A DNA stretch of 36,324 nucleotides, from contig NZ_JAAEAH010000093.1 of the NCBI RefSeq assembly GCF_010998615.1, forward strand, positions 1 to 36,324, given 5' to 3'. The notes under the pieces were generated by a model, which made no database searches, had not been told where the DNA came from, and saw only the letters and a list, made by a program, of their open reading frames with translations. How positions within the stretch are numbered: position 1 is the stretch's first letter; each line of letters opens with the position of its first letter. Made by a program: the position numbers and the translations under genes. Shown here in pieces: positions 1 to 8,039 of this stretch. The DNA comes from Myxococcus sp. CA023 (lineage in GTDB: Bacteria; Myxococcota; Myxococcia; Myxococcales; Myxococcaceae).

Positions 1-634
1 GCCCCACAACGTCCCCCAGCCCCCGCCCACGGAGCCCGGGTTTCAGTGGATGTCCATCCCCTTGGAGAACCCGCACCGGGACACCCTCATCAAGGACCTG
101 GCGGTGGATGCCCGTCAGCCGTGGGCCCGCGAGCACCTGCGCACGCTGGTGTCGCTGTACGCGAAGCGGCCCTACTTCGCTTCGCAGGTATTGCCCCGGC
201 TGGAGCCCTTCTATGACGCGGCGGCGCGCGAGTCGGGTCCCGGTTCGCTGCTGCGGGTGCTGCTGGCGAGCATGGCGCTCTTCAACGAGCCGCTGGGCCT
301 GACGCCGAACCTGGTCCTGGCCTCCACCTTGGACAAACAGGGCGAGGACAAGTCGGCCCGGTTGGTGGCGTACTGCCGGCAGTTGGGCGCGCACACGTAC
401 TACTCGGGGTTGGGCTCGTCCCTGTACCTCCAGGTGGGCCTGTTCCGGGACGTGGACGTGCGCGTGCTGTGGCAGCGCTTCCGCCATCCCGAATACGCAC
501 AGGGCCGCCCGGGCCGCTTCGTCCACGGCATGTCGTTGGTGGACGTGCTGGCCAACGTGCAGTTGGACGAGGTGCGCCAGTGGCTGGAGCCTTCGCCCTG
601 GGGACCGTTCGCGCCCCGACCCCCGGGCGAATGA
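1..634 (+). CDS. WbqC-like family protein, 5'-truncated by the window edge
   Basis: The reading frame is open from base 2, so the gene starts outside the window; the internal ATG at 50 is unlikely to be the start. The visible part has about 210 residues. It carries features I associate with the WbqC-like family (PF08889): an early W-M-S-I-P segment, a central block with H-L-R-T-L and F-Y, then Y-Y-S-G-L-G, a Y-L near L-F-R-D, and a closing F-R-H-P-E-Y followed by M-S-L-V-D-V-L. These proteins occur with O-antigen, exopolysaccharide or glycan-modification genes, and their reaction is poorly defined. The stop (TGA, 632-634) is 7 bases from the end of the convergent AAA ATPase gene. Family assignment is from remembered motifs, so function remains open. 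Confidence 0.72.
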   Translation, partial: PHNVPQPPPTEPGFQWMSIPLENPHRDTLIKDLAVDARQPWAREHLRTLVSLYAKRPYFASQVLPRLEPFYDAAARESGPGSLLRVLLASMALFNEPLGLTPNLVLASTLDKQGEDKSARLVAYCRQLGAHTYYSGLGSSLYLQVGLFRDVDVRVLWQRFRHPEYAQGRPGRFVHGMSLVDVLANVQLDEVRQWLEPSPWGPFAPRPPGE

Positions 635-641
635 GGGTGCC

Positions 642-2414
642 TCAGCCCGCGGAGGCGGACGTCCCCGCAGGCTTGTCCTTGTCGAAGCGCACGAAGTAGC
701 CGCGCACGGCGGAGTCCAGGAGCTCGGTCGTCAGGCGCGGCTCCTGGCCCTGGTAGTGCGCCATGTCGATGACCTGATCCAACAAGTCACGCGGCTGGCA
801 GGCGGCGAACGGACGGCCCACGGGGCGGTAGTGCGCGTCGATGAGGTAGTCCACCGCCGCCGCGTTGTAGGGCACGCCGCGCTTGCGGCACATGACCTGG
901 AAGATGTCGTGGAACTGCTCCTCGTCCGGGCGCTGCACCTCCAGCTTGTAGCGGACGCGGCGCAAGAAGGCGTCGTCCACGAGGTCGCTGGGGTCCAGGT
1001 TGGTGGAGAAGGCGGCGAACACGTCGAAGGGCACCTGCAGCTTCTTGCCGGTGTGCAGGGTGAGCATGTCGATGTCGCTCTCCAGCGGGACGATCCACCG
1101 GTTGAGCAGGTCCTTGGGGGACACCTTCTGCCGGCCGAAGTCGTCGATGAGGAGCATGCCGTTGCTCGCCTTCATCTGGAACGGCGCCTCGTAGTACTTC
1201 ACCTCCGGCGAGTACACGAGGTCCAGCATCTCCAGCGTCAGCTCACCGCCCACGACGACGAGCGGGCGCCGACAGCGCACCCAGCGCCGATCATACGGCG
1301 GCGCGCCGGGCTCGTCCTCCACCACCTTGTGGAGGTTGGCGTCGAAGATGCGCACCACGAAGTCGTCGATGAGGATGGCGTGGGGGATGAAGATGTCCCC
1401 GTCGAAGCAGTTCACCATGCCCTGGCAGATGGCCGTCTTGCCGTTGCCCGGGGGCCCGTAGAAGAAGATGGCGCGGCCGGAGTTCATCGCCGGACCGATG
1501 CCGTCGAAGATGTAGTCCTTGATGATGAGGTCGCCGAACTTGTCCTGCATGCGCGCGCGGGTGATGCGGTTGCCGCGCACGGTCTGCTTCTTCACGGCGG
1601 CCGCCCACTCCAGGAAGGGCACGGGCGCGGGGCCGTTGTAGCGGTTGCGGTCGAGCACCTGCCGCAGCACGTCCGTCACGAACGTGGTGAGCTGGTAGAT
1701 CATCGTCGACTTGCCCACGCCCGAGCCGCCACCGCCGCGGATGTCGACGTACTTCTGGCGGCGCAAGCCTTCGATGACGTCGTCCACCAGCGCGGAGGGC
1801 AGTTGGAGGCGCGCGGCGATATCCATGCCGCGCATCTCACCGGCGAAGAAGAGCGCCTTGAGGACCAGCTCTTCCACGAAGGTGGTGTTGAGGCCCGTCT
1901 CGCCCAGGGTGCGCGGCTGGGCGGGCCAGAAACGGTCGCCCTGGCTGGCACCGCCCTCCTCTCCCGGCCGCCGGGGCGCCCGGCGATCTGGGCCGTTGTA
2001 CTGCGCGCTGGCGGCGGTGCCGCGCCGGTCCGGGCCCGAGTACTGGGACGGCCCGGGCCCGCGTCGCTCACGGGGTTCCGGCGGGGCGACGATGACGGAA
2101 GGCAACGTGGCCGGTGCCTGCGGAGGTCCCCGGCGATCAGGCGGTGAAGACGAGGCGCGGCGCTCGGTGGGGAAGTCGGGCTCGTCCGGCTCCGGCGGCA
2201 GCGCGGGCCGTGAGCCAGTGACGGCGCCCGGGGGACGCGGCGGGAGCGCGGCGGTCACCCCCGTGACACCGACGCGCGGGCGCGGAGGCCCCGACAGCAC
2301 CGGCGTGGGCGCCGCGGGCGGCACCACGGCCGTTTCCACGGGGGTGACGCTGCGGCTGGACTCGTCGCTCGACGAGCCGGAGTCCGGGGATGGCGGTCGC
2401 CTGAACAGGGACAT
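642..2414 (-). CDS. AAA-type ATPase with winged-helix domain and disordered GPDRR-rich N-terminus
   Basis: This 590-residue cytoplasmic protein has three parts. Residues 1-165 are low-complexity, rich in P, G, S and R, with repeated PDRR motifs at about 92-96, 127-132 and 141-146. Residues 180-260 resemble a winged helix followed by a helix. Residues 300-560 form an AAA ATPase: Walker A GPPGNGKT at 320-327, Walker B M-L-L-I-D-D-F at 420-426, a sensor-like S-T-N-L-D at 470-474 and an arginine-rich F-L-R-R-V-R at 483-488. It should hydrolyse ATP and may remodel a partner recruited through the tail. The partner is not visible. The ATG at 2414 has a GGAG about 10 bases upstream. The gene is divergent from the secreted-protein gene at 2608, so 2415-2607 must hold both promoters. 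Exact function is unknown. Confidence 0.85.
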   Translation of the reverse strand: MSLFRRPPSPDSGSSSDESSRSVTPVETAVVPPAAPTPVLSGPPRPRVGVTGVTAALPPRPPGAVTGSRPALPPEPDEPDFPTERRASSSPPDRRGPPQAPATLPSVIVAPPEPRERRGPGPSQYSGPDRRGTAASAQYNGPDRRAPRRPGEEGGASQGDRFWPAQPRTLGETGLNTTFVEELVLKALFFAGEMRGMDIAARLQLPSALVDDVIEGLRRQKYVDIRGGGGSGVGKSTMIYQLTTFVTDVLRQVLDRNRYNGPAPVPFLEWAAAVKKQTVRGNRITRARMQDKFGDLIIKDYIFDGIGPAMNSGRAIFFYGPPGNGKTAICQGMVNCFDGDIFIPHAILIDDFVVRIFDANLHKVVEDEPGAPPYDRRWVRCRRPLVVVGGELTLEMLDLVYSPEVKYYEAPFQMKASNGMLLIDDFGRQKVSPKDLLNRWIVPLESDIDMLTLHTGKKLQVPFDVFAAFSTNLDPSDLVDDAFLRRVRYKLEVQRPDEEQFHDIFQVMCRKRGVPYNAAAVDYLIDAHYRPVGRPFAACQPRDLLDQVIDMAHYQGQEPRLTTELLDSAVRGYFVRFDKDKPAGTSASAG

Positions 2415-2607
2415 GCGGTGCTCGCTCCAGGGTGTTCGCGCCGGAGCCTACCGCATCGGTCCGGTTTGGACGAAACGGAGTTGCAGAACAAACAGAAAAG
2501 CACTGAACCCAAGTGCTCCTGACAGCCTCCTCGTCGATAGTGCGCGCGCCTCCGCCCGCATGCGCGGCGCGCGAAGCCCACACCCATCATCCGCATTGGA
2601 GCTCTTC

Positions 2608-3384
2608 GTGAAGCGACTCCTGTCCGTGCTCACCCTGCCCCTGCTGCTGATTGGAACCTCCGCGGCGGCGCAGACGACGCCCACCCTCACGTTCCACGGC
2701 AACTGGACCATCCACCAGTCGGAGGTGCTGACCGAGGGGGGCCAGGTGCAGGTCGTCTACAACACCGCGCGCCTGCCGCAGTGCCGCGTCAACAACCCTG
2801 ACGGCAGCCCCGCGTGGAGCATCACCGGCCACTACCGCATCAACGGCTCCGCGCCGGCCAGCTTCGATGTGGCGGGCGCGCCCGTCACCGGCAATGGACC
2901 GACGCTGGACTTGCAGGAGCAGGGCCTGCTGGAGCTGTGGTTCCTCGTGTCCAGCCCGGGCTGCGAGCACTACGACTCCAACTACGGCGGCAACTTCCAG
3001 TTCAACGTCCTGGAGGGCAGCGCCACGCCCACGGCGACGCTCGTGTTCCAGCAGGGCTGGGTGGAGCACGTGGTGGGCACGCCCCGCCAGGGCCAGCCCT
3101 TCATCGTGGACTACGACATCGCGCGCCTGCCCGAATGCCGCCTGCTCTACAACGGCGCGCCCACCTGGGACGTGGGCGTGCGCTGGCGCTTCGACAACGG
3201 GGTGATGGGCGAGAAGAGCGTCACCACCACCAGCGGCTATACGCGCACGGGAACCCCCGTCACCCTCATCCCGCCCGCCGGGGCCACCTCCGTGCAGCTC
3301 TGGTTCGAGAACTGGGACCGCGGCTCCTGCCGCCGCTGGGACTCCGACTACGGGGCCAACTACACGTTCACCCTGCAGCCGTAG
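2608..3384 (+). CDS. Secreted two-repeat beta-rich protein, DUF6209-like
   Basis: The start is a GTG at 2608, with GGAG about 7 bases upstream. It opens with a clear Sec signal peptide (K-R-L-L-S-V-L-T-L-P-L-L-L-I-G, then A-A-A-Q). The mature protein is two homologous units of about 110 residues. Each begins with T-x-T-L-x-F and W, has an A-R-L-P-x-C-R segment, a W-x-[IV] strand, an L-W-F strand, and ends with a second Cys followed by a D-S-[ND]-Y-G-[AG]-N motif. One Cys pair per unit suggests one disulfide each, fitting an extracytoplasmic location. The pattern resembles a family I recall as DUF6209. No catalytic motif is visible; a binding or structural role is possible. The gene stands alone, between a divergent ATPase and an acyl-CoA dehydrogenase. 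Confidence 0.8.
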   Translation: MKRLLSVLTLPLLLIGTSAAAQTTPTLTFHGNWTIHQSEVLTEGGQVQVVYNTARLPQCRVNNPDGSPAWSITGHYRINGSAPASFDVAGAPVTGNGPTLDLQEQGLLELWFLVSSPGCEHYDSNYGGNFQFNVLEGSATPTATLVFQQGWVEHVVGTPRQGQPFIVDYDIARLPECRLLYNGAPTWDVGVRWRFDNGVMGEKSVTTTSGYTRTGTPVTLIPPAGATSVQLWFENWDRGSCRRWDSDYGANYTFTLQP

Positions 3385-3401
3385 GCCGCCAGGCGGAATC
3401 C

Positions 3402-3459
3402 CCCACGTTCCGGCCCGAATGACCTCGCACCGCGAGACGCGCCCGGACCGGAAGGTGGG
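3402..3459. repeat. Nested inverted repeat between the secreted-protein and acyl-CoA dehydrogenase genes
   Basis: A 12-base arm at 3402-3413 pairs with 3448-3459 with one mismatch. Inside lies a perfect 5-bp hairpin (CTCGC at 3424-3428, GCGAG at 3432-3436, loop ACC). The element starts 18 bases after the upstream stop and ends 15 bases before the ATG at 3475. It could terminate the first gene, structure the leader of the second, or bind a protein. No T-run follows it. Confidence 0.5.
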
Positions 3460-3474
3460 TGCTACCCTTGGCGC

Positions 3475-5136
3475 ATGAGTTTCTTCCAGGAACCGCCGAG
3501 GCTGGGCAATCAGTACGACGACGATACGCTGCTCCAGAGCTACCTGGCACGCACCCTCCCCGAGGACCTGCGGCGCGCGTTGACGGATGAGTTCCGCGAG
3601 CTGGGAGAGTTGGGCGGGGATTACTTCTACCGCTTCCAGCTCCGCGACCGGCTGAACGAGCCGGAGCTGACCCAGTGGGATGCGTGGGGCCACCGCGTCG
3701 ACCACATCGAGGTGTCGCCGCTGTGGAAGGAAGCCGAGGCCCTGGCCGCGCGGCGCGGACTGGTGGCCACGGCCTACGAGCAGAAGAACGCCGGGCTCAG
3801 CCGCGTCCACCAGTTCATCCTCAACTACCTCGTGCAGGCGTCGCTGGACGTGTACTCGTGCCCGCTGGCGATGACGGACGGCGCGGCGCGCTCGTTGCTC
3901 ACGCTGGGCAACACGGCGCTCATCGACCGCGCCCTGCCCCACCTGACGTCCCGGGACCCGGCCACGGCGTGGACGTCCGGTCAGTGGATGACGGAGCGCA
4001 CCGGCGGCTCGGACGTGGGCCTCACGCAGACGGTGGCCCGGCAGACCCCGGAGGGCTGGCGGCTGTCTGGAACGAAGTGGTTCACCTCCGCGACGACGGC
4101 GCAGATGGCGCTCACGCTGGCGCGGCCGGAAGGCAACGGCCCCGGCGGCAAGGGCCTGGCCCTGTTCTACGTGGAGACACGGGACGCGGCCGGAAGACTC
4201 AATGGCATCCAGATCAACCGGCTCAAAGACAAACTGGGAACGCGCAAGGTGCCCACGGCGGAGCTGACCTTGGATGGCACGCTGGCCATTCCCGTGGCGG
4301 GGCTGACGGATGGCATCCGGAACATGGCGTGGATGCTGAATGTGACACGCACCTGGAACGCGGTGGGCTCCGCATGGGGCATGCGCCGGGCGCTGGCCCT
4401 GGCCCGGGACTACGCCCAGCGGCGGGTGCAGTTCGGCGCGAAGCTGGCGGACAAGCCGCTGCACATGGACACCCTGGCGGGGCTGGAGGCGGAGTTTCAG
4501 GCGGGGTTCCTGCTGGCCTTCCGCGCCGTGGAGCTGCTGGGCCGCATGGAGGCGAAGGTGGCCACCGAGCAGGAACTGCTCCTGCAGCGGCTGGTGACGC
4601 CCCTGGCGAAGCTGACCACCGGCCGGCAGGTGGTGCACGTCACCTCCGAAGTCACGGAGTCCTTCGGCGGCGCGGGCTACGTGGAAGACACGGGCATTCC
4701 GCGGCTCCAGGCCGACGCCCAGGTGCTGTCCATCTGGGAAGGCACCACGAACGTCCTCTCCCTGGACACCCTGCGCGCCCTGGCGAAGGAAGGCGCGTTG
4801 GAGGCGTTCTTCCACGAGGTGGAGGGCCGTCTGGGCCAGACCCGGGACGCGGGCCTGCGCCCCTGTGTCGACGCGGCCCAGGGCGCGCTGGAGCACGCGC
4901 GGGCCTGGGTGGCCGGTGCCATGGAGGACCCCGCCACCCTGGAGGCCGGCGCCCGGCGCTTCTCGCTGACGCTGGGACGGACGCTGGAGCTGGCCTTGCT
5001 CTGCGCCCATGCGCAGTGGTGCCTGGACCATGGCCATGGCCCCCGGAGCAAGGCGGCGGCACGGCGCTTCGCCTCGCACGGCGTGGACCTCATCCAACCG
5101 GCCGCGAGCCTGGAGGATGTCCGGCTATTGACCTGA
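3475..5136 (+). CDS. AidB-like acyl-CoA dehydrogenase
   Basis: At 553 residues this matches the long AidB-type branch of the acyl-CoA dehydrogenase superfamily rather than the usual 380-400 residue enzymes. Visible family motifs are M-T-E-R-T-G-G-S-D-V (FAD/substrate loop), T-K-W-F-T-S-A, a R-V-Q-F-G-A-K-L helix, and the C-terminal G-G-A-G-Y-V-E-D-T-G-I-P-R-L and W-E-G-T-T-N-V-L-S-L-D segments. These proteins are soluble FAD-binding oxidoreductases. E. coli AidB is part of the alkylation (Ada) response and binds DNA, but many homologues are simply acyl-CoA dehydrogenases of unknown substrate. The extra C-terminal helical region (about 430-553) is typical of AidB-like members. No ada or alkB gene is adjacent, so a DNA-protection role cannot be inferred here. 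The ribosome site before ATG 3475 is weak. Confidence 0.9.
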   Translation: MSFFQEPPRLGNQYDDDTLLQSYLARTLPEDLRRALTDEFRELGELGGDYFYRFQLRDRLNEPELTQWDAWGHRVDHIEVSPLWKEAEALAARRGLVATAYEQKNAGLSRVHQFILNYLVQASLDVYSCPLAMTDGAARSLLTLGNTALIDRALPHLTSRDPATAWTSGQWMTERTGGSDVGLTQTVARQTPEGWRLSGTKWFTSATTAQMALTLARPEGNGPGGKGLALFYVETRDAAGRLNGIQINRLKDKLGTRKVPTAELTLDGTLAIPVAGLTDGIRNMAWMLNVTRTWNAVGSAWGMRRALALARDYAQRRVQFGAKLADKPLHMDTLAGLEAEFQAGFLLAFRAVELLGRMEAKVATEQELLLQRLVTPLAKLTTGRQVVHVTSEVTESFGGAGYVEDTGIPRLQADAQVLSIWEGTTNVLSLDTLRALAKEGALEAFFHEVEGRLGQTRDAGLRPCVDAAQGALEHARAWVAGAMEDPATLEAGARRFSLTLGRTLELALLCAHAQWCLDHGHGPRSKAAARRFASHGVDLIQPAASLEDVRLLT

Positions 5137-5223
5137 TGTGCCGCATCTGGCGTCAGCCCGAGACGACACGACACATCAAAAAAGCCTCAATCACTTACAC
5201 GCAATCCCTATCCCAGGGGCCGC

Positions 5224-5246
5224 CCTGCCCCTCCCTCCGGGGCAGG
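5224..5246. terminator. Terminator-like hairpin downstream of the acyl-CoA dehydrogenase gene
   Basis: A perfect 8-bp stem (CCTGCCCC at 5224-5231, GGGGCAGG at 5239-5246) closes a 7-base loop, 87 bases after the stop codon. No T-run follows, so intrinsic termination is uncertain. The surrounding 5137-5421 gap is clearly A/T-richer than flanking genes and holds no convincing gene. Confidence 0.45.
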
Positions 5247-5421
5247 CGCCCTTGAAGGCATACGGATATCGGTTCGCAGACGGCGCCCCTCCCCTCAATC
5301 TGAGCCCGCACATCACCTGCCCACTCCCAAACGCGGCGCATGTGTAACACATCACGCTTCAACGGGAGACCTGACCGGCCAAAGACATACTCGCGAAGAA
5401 GCAGAAAAAACCAGCTGCGAA

Positions 5422-6201
5422 ATGCATCCACCATCTCGAATCATGTTCACCATGCACACGATGCAATGGCGAAGCCTGGACGAGATGATGGGGGGGCTCA
5501 GACCACCAGAGAACTGCTGCCTCGAGCAGCTATCGCGGGACTCCGTCGCTCAGGTCACGGCGCTCCTGGGGAAGTGGTACCCGGACATCCGGGTCGGCAC
5601 GGAGAGCCGGCACCTGGAGCCCTCTTTCTATGAGCAGTATGTCTGTATCCAGGGCGAGTCTCCGGATCGGCCGGTGTATGCGATTCTGGGAAAGGATCGG
5701 GACACCCAGGAAGTCATCGGGCTGCTGACGCTGGAGAAGAACGCTCGCGGCCTGCAGCTATCTGCCGCGATGGGGGCCGTTGAACCCTCTCAGCGAGGCC
5801 TGGGCCTGGGCCAGTTCGGTATCTCCCTGCTGGAGCAGGTGGGCCGCAACATCGGCGCCGAGGTCGTCCTCTATTACTCCACCCTGAAGATGGCCCGGGC
5901 GCAGCGCAACGCCGAGCACCGCGGCTTCAAGCTGGTGGGACTGGTGCCCGCGTTCGATGTGGACGCCATCGCGCCCAACACGGTGAAGCGCGTCTACGAG
6001 GCCATCTACGCGAAGGTGCTCGTCGGTCCGGAGAAAATCCAGCTCCCCGACTGGAATGCCCTCATCCCCACCACGCGCGCGCTGTACACGCATCTCTTTG
6101 GCCAGCACCCGGCCGCCGCCATCCTGGAGCACAGGAACGGCGTCTCCGTTCCTACCTCGGCACCGATGCCCATCTCCGCGCCCGAGGCCCGTCATGGTTG
6201 A
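5422..6201 (+). CDS. GNAT-family acyltransferase, first of an overlapping pair
   Basis: This 259-residue protein shows the GNAT fold's hallmark acyl-CoA pyrophosphate loop, Q-R-G-L-G-L-G (about residues 120-126), after a strand A-A-M-G-A-V-E-P. A following helix L-L-E-Q-V-G and strand V-V-L-Y-Y fit the rest of the fold. It should transfer an acyl group, usually acetyl, from CoA to an amine, but the substrate is not recognisable. The start is uncertain. ATG 5422 has no clear ribosome site, and in-frame ATGs follow at 5443, 5452, 5461 and later, with conserved-looking sequence only from about residue 30. The stop overlaps the next gene by 8 bases, so the two are probably one transcript and translationally coupled. 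The leader and first codons are A/T-rich relative to the rest of the window, which could mark acquisition. Confidence 0.75.
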   Translation: MHPPSRIMFTMHTMQWRSLDEMMGGLRPPENCCLEQLSRDSVAQVTALLGKWYPDIRVGTESRHLEPSFYEQYVCIQGESPDRPVYAILGKDRDTQEVIGLLTLEKNARGLQLSAAMGAVEPSQRGLGLGQFGISLLEQVGRNIGAEVVLYYSTLKMARAQRNAEHRGFKLVGLVPAFDVDAIAPNTVKRVYEAIYAKVLVGPEKIQLPDWNALIPTTRALYTHLFGQHPAAAILEHRNGVSVPTSAPMPISAPEARHG

Positions 6202-7243
6202 GGTCCGCGCCTTCGAGGGCGGCGCAAAGGAAGCGTCCCAGTTCATCAACAGCGTCTGGCAGCGCACCTACGGCGCGAAGATGGGACTGACGGTCTGGGA
6301 CGAGCGTTTCTTCGACTGGCTGCTCTTCAGCAATCCCCTGGCGGACCGGGACTATCTGCTGGGGGCGTATTCAAAGGGCAAGCTGGTGGGGGCCTTCCTG
6401 GCGGAGCCTGCGAAAATCCAGCTTGGTCAGCGGCAGGTGGATGGCACCTACGGGAGCTGGGTCAGCGTGGCGCCAGAGAGCCGGGGCCAGGGAATTGGCA
6501 TCAAGCTGTCGGACACCATGCAGGCACGCCACCGCGAGCGTGGCGCTGCGCTCACCTTGAGCTGCGTGGCCGATGGCACCCTGGGCCAGGGCTTCTGGGG
6601 CCGGCGGAGCCACACGCGCTACCTCAACGACCTGGGCATGTGGCTGCACATCTTCAACACGAAGAAGGCGGTCCGTTGGTCGCTGAGCGCCGCCGAGCGC
6701 GCGTTCATCACCTTCACGCGTCCGCTCCACCACCGGGGCTTCCTGGCGGCGCGCACCGACGGCATCCGGGCCTACCAACCCCGGGACCTGCCGCAGTGCA
6801 TGGCCCTGGTCCAGAAGATGATGCGGCCGGTGAACCTGGGCTACGCCTACACCTCGGAGCGCCTGGCCCACCAGCTCCAGTTCCGTGACATCCCGCGCAC
6901 CTTCGTCCTGGAGCGAGACGGCGTCATCCAAGGCATGGTCAACTACTACACCCTCCAGATGACGGCCCGAGGCCTCCTGACGACGGGACTGGTGGACCTG
7001 CTCGCCTTCCAGGACGGGCTGCCCTTTTCGGAGCAACGGCGGCTGTTATGGGTGGCCATGCAGGACATGGTGGTCCAAGAGGTCGACTGCGCCGCGATGC
7101 TGCGCAGCCCGTGTACGCCCACGCACCTGATGCTGCGCTCCGGGTGGTTGCCATTCCCCGGGGGCTCCCGGGTGACGTGCCTGCTCACCACCCCCGACGT
7201 GGAACTGCCCGCCTCGCCCCGGGTGTTCATGCACCTGCGCTGA
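6194..7243 (+). CDS. Two-domain GNAT-like acyltransferase
   Basis: The ATG at 6194 lies inside the last codons of the previous gene (ATGGTTGA overlap), so I chose it over the frame's longer upstream extension. The product has 349 residues. The N-terminal half has a GNAT core with V-S-V-A-P-E-S-R-G-Q-G-I-G (about residues 95-107), the acyl-CoA loop. The C-terminal half (about 190-349) starts with I-R-A-Y-Q-P-R-D-L, a strand-turn pattern typical of GNAT beta-1, and continues with an M-V-N-Y-Y strand. It looks like a second, degenerate GNAT unit without the R-G-x-G loop. Tandem GNAT architecture recalls N-myristoyltransferase and FemX-like folds. A lipid or amino-acid transfer is possible but not shown. 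Its coupling to another GNAT suggests they act on one product. Confidence 0.75.
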   Translation: MVEVRAFEGGAKEASQFINSVWQRTYGAKMGLTVWDERFFDWLLFSNPLADRDYLLGAYSKGKLVGAFLAEPAKIQLGQRQVDGTYGSWVSVAPESRGQGIGIKLSDTMQARHRERGAALTLSCVADGTLGQGFWGRRSHTRYLNDLGMWLHIFNTKKAVRWSLSAAERAFITFTRPLHHRGFLAARTDGIRAYQPRDLPQCMALVQKMMRPVNLGYAYTSERLAHQLQFRDIPRTFVLERDGVIQGMVNYYTLQMTARGLLTTGLVDLLAFQDGLPFSEQRRLLWVAMQDMVVQEVDCAAMLRSPCTPTHLMLRSGWLPFPGGSRVTCLLTTPDVELPASPRVFMHLR

Positions 7244-7258
7244 CGCAGCGCGCGCGAA

Positions 7259-7279
7259 GCTGAAGCCCTGTGGTTCAGC
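7259..7279. terminator. Short hairpin between convergent genes
   Basis: GCTGAA at 7259-7264 pairs with TTCAGC at 7274-7279 around a 9-base loop. It sits in the 31-base gap between the convergent GNAT and DUF4336 genes and overlaps the latter's stop. It is weak and has no T-run, but its position suits a bidirectional terminator. Confidence 0.3.
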
Positions 7280-8039
7280 GCAGCCAGGAGAAGGCGCGCT
7301 CGAGCGGGGCCACACCCTCATCGAGGTAGCAGCGGCCGTGCGCGAGGAGCACCCGACGAGGCTGCCATGCCATCATCTGCTGGTAGCAGGCGCGCGCCTG
7401 CGCGGTCCGGCCCCAGGTCGTCACCCGCACCTCGCGTGGCGTCTGCCCCGGCCACATCGTCCCGCCGAGAGTCAGCAGCCATCTCAGGCGAGGCCGGAGA
7501 CGCTCGGGCTCCAACGCCATGACCAGGTCCGCGAGAATCAAGGTCGAGGACGCACCGTGGAAGAACACCACCTCTTCCACGAAGCGACTGCCCCGGAAGA
7601 TGAGCTGGCCCAACTCCGTGGACCAGGCCGAGGGCGCGGCGTCGTCGAGGTCGGCATCGAATGGGACGTCAATCTGCTGGGAGCGCGCCCGCTCGCGAAC
7701 GCCCGGAGACGCCCAGGCAGTCGCGTGCGGATAGCGTGCCTTCCAGGCCGGGATGCCCGCGTAGTGGAACCGGTTCGGAGAGACGAGATGTTCCACCGGG
7801 CCGAGTGCGTCGACCTGTTCGAACAACTCGGGCGTGGGTGCCGTGGGCGACCAGAGCCACAAGCCTCCCGTACCCAGGCGAACGATGACCATGCGCGTCG
7901 GGAACGGCAGGGAGACGGGGCCCACGCGCATCCTCGCCACCGGCCCGTCCACCCACCAGACGCCGTCCGCGACCGGCGTGAGGGTGGAAAGCGGCACATA
8001 GGGACGCACCCCATCGTTCCATTCGAGGTCGGCGGTCAT
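7275..8039 (-). CDS. DUF4336-like protein (metallo-beta-lactamase-like fold without the metal motif)
   Basis: The frame extends further upstream, but the ATG at 8039 shares one base with the dnaE2 stop (TGATG on the minus strand), the best-supported start. The product has 254 residues. Order of motifs: V-W-W-V-D-G, R-M-V-I-V-R-L, L-W-L-W-S-P, L-G-P-V-E-H-L-V-S-P-N-R-F-H-Y, then a late S-T-L-I-L-A-D-L and H-G-R-C-Y. This is the pattern I recall for DUF4336, a group related to the metallo-beta-lactamase fold. The classic H-x-H-x-D-H zinc motif is replaced by P-N-R-F-H-Y-A-G, so hydrolase activity is doubtful. No signal peptide or membrane segment is visible. It is very likely co-translated with dnaE2. 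Confidence 0.75.
   Translation of the reverse strand: MTADLEWNDGVRPYVPLSTLTPVADGVWWVDGPVARMRVGPVSLPFPTRMVIVRLGTGGLWLWSPTAPTPELFEQVDALGPVEHLVSPNRFHYAGIPAWKARYPHATAWASPGVRERARSQQIDVPFDADLDDAAPSAWSTELGQLIFRGSRFVEEVVFFHGASSTLILADLVMALEPERLRPRLRWLLTLGGTMWPGQTPREVRVTTWGRTAQARACYQQMMAWQPRRVLLAHGRCYLDEGVAPLERAFSWLR

Noticed and set aside
1706..1730. Second P-loop-like motif (G-G-S-G-V-G-K-S) in the AAA protein at about residues 229-236
   Set aside because: It falls where the glycine-rich wing of the winged helix is expected, with no Walker B after it. The true Walker A is at 320-327.
756..2147. Long plus-strand open frame opposite the AAA ATPase gene
   Set aside because: His/Val/Glu-rich translation without domains. 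It is the antisense shadow of a gene with clear Walker motifs, a common effect in high-GC DNA.
2587..5097. 836-codon minus-strand frame opposite the secreted-protein and AidB-like genes
   Set aside because: Arg/Gln/His-rich, no family features. It spans two well-supported plus-strand genes and is an antisense artefact.
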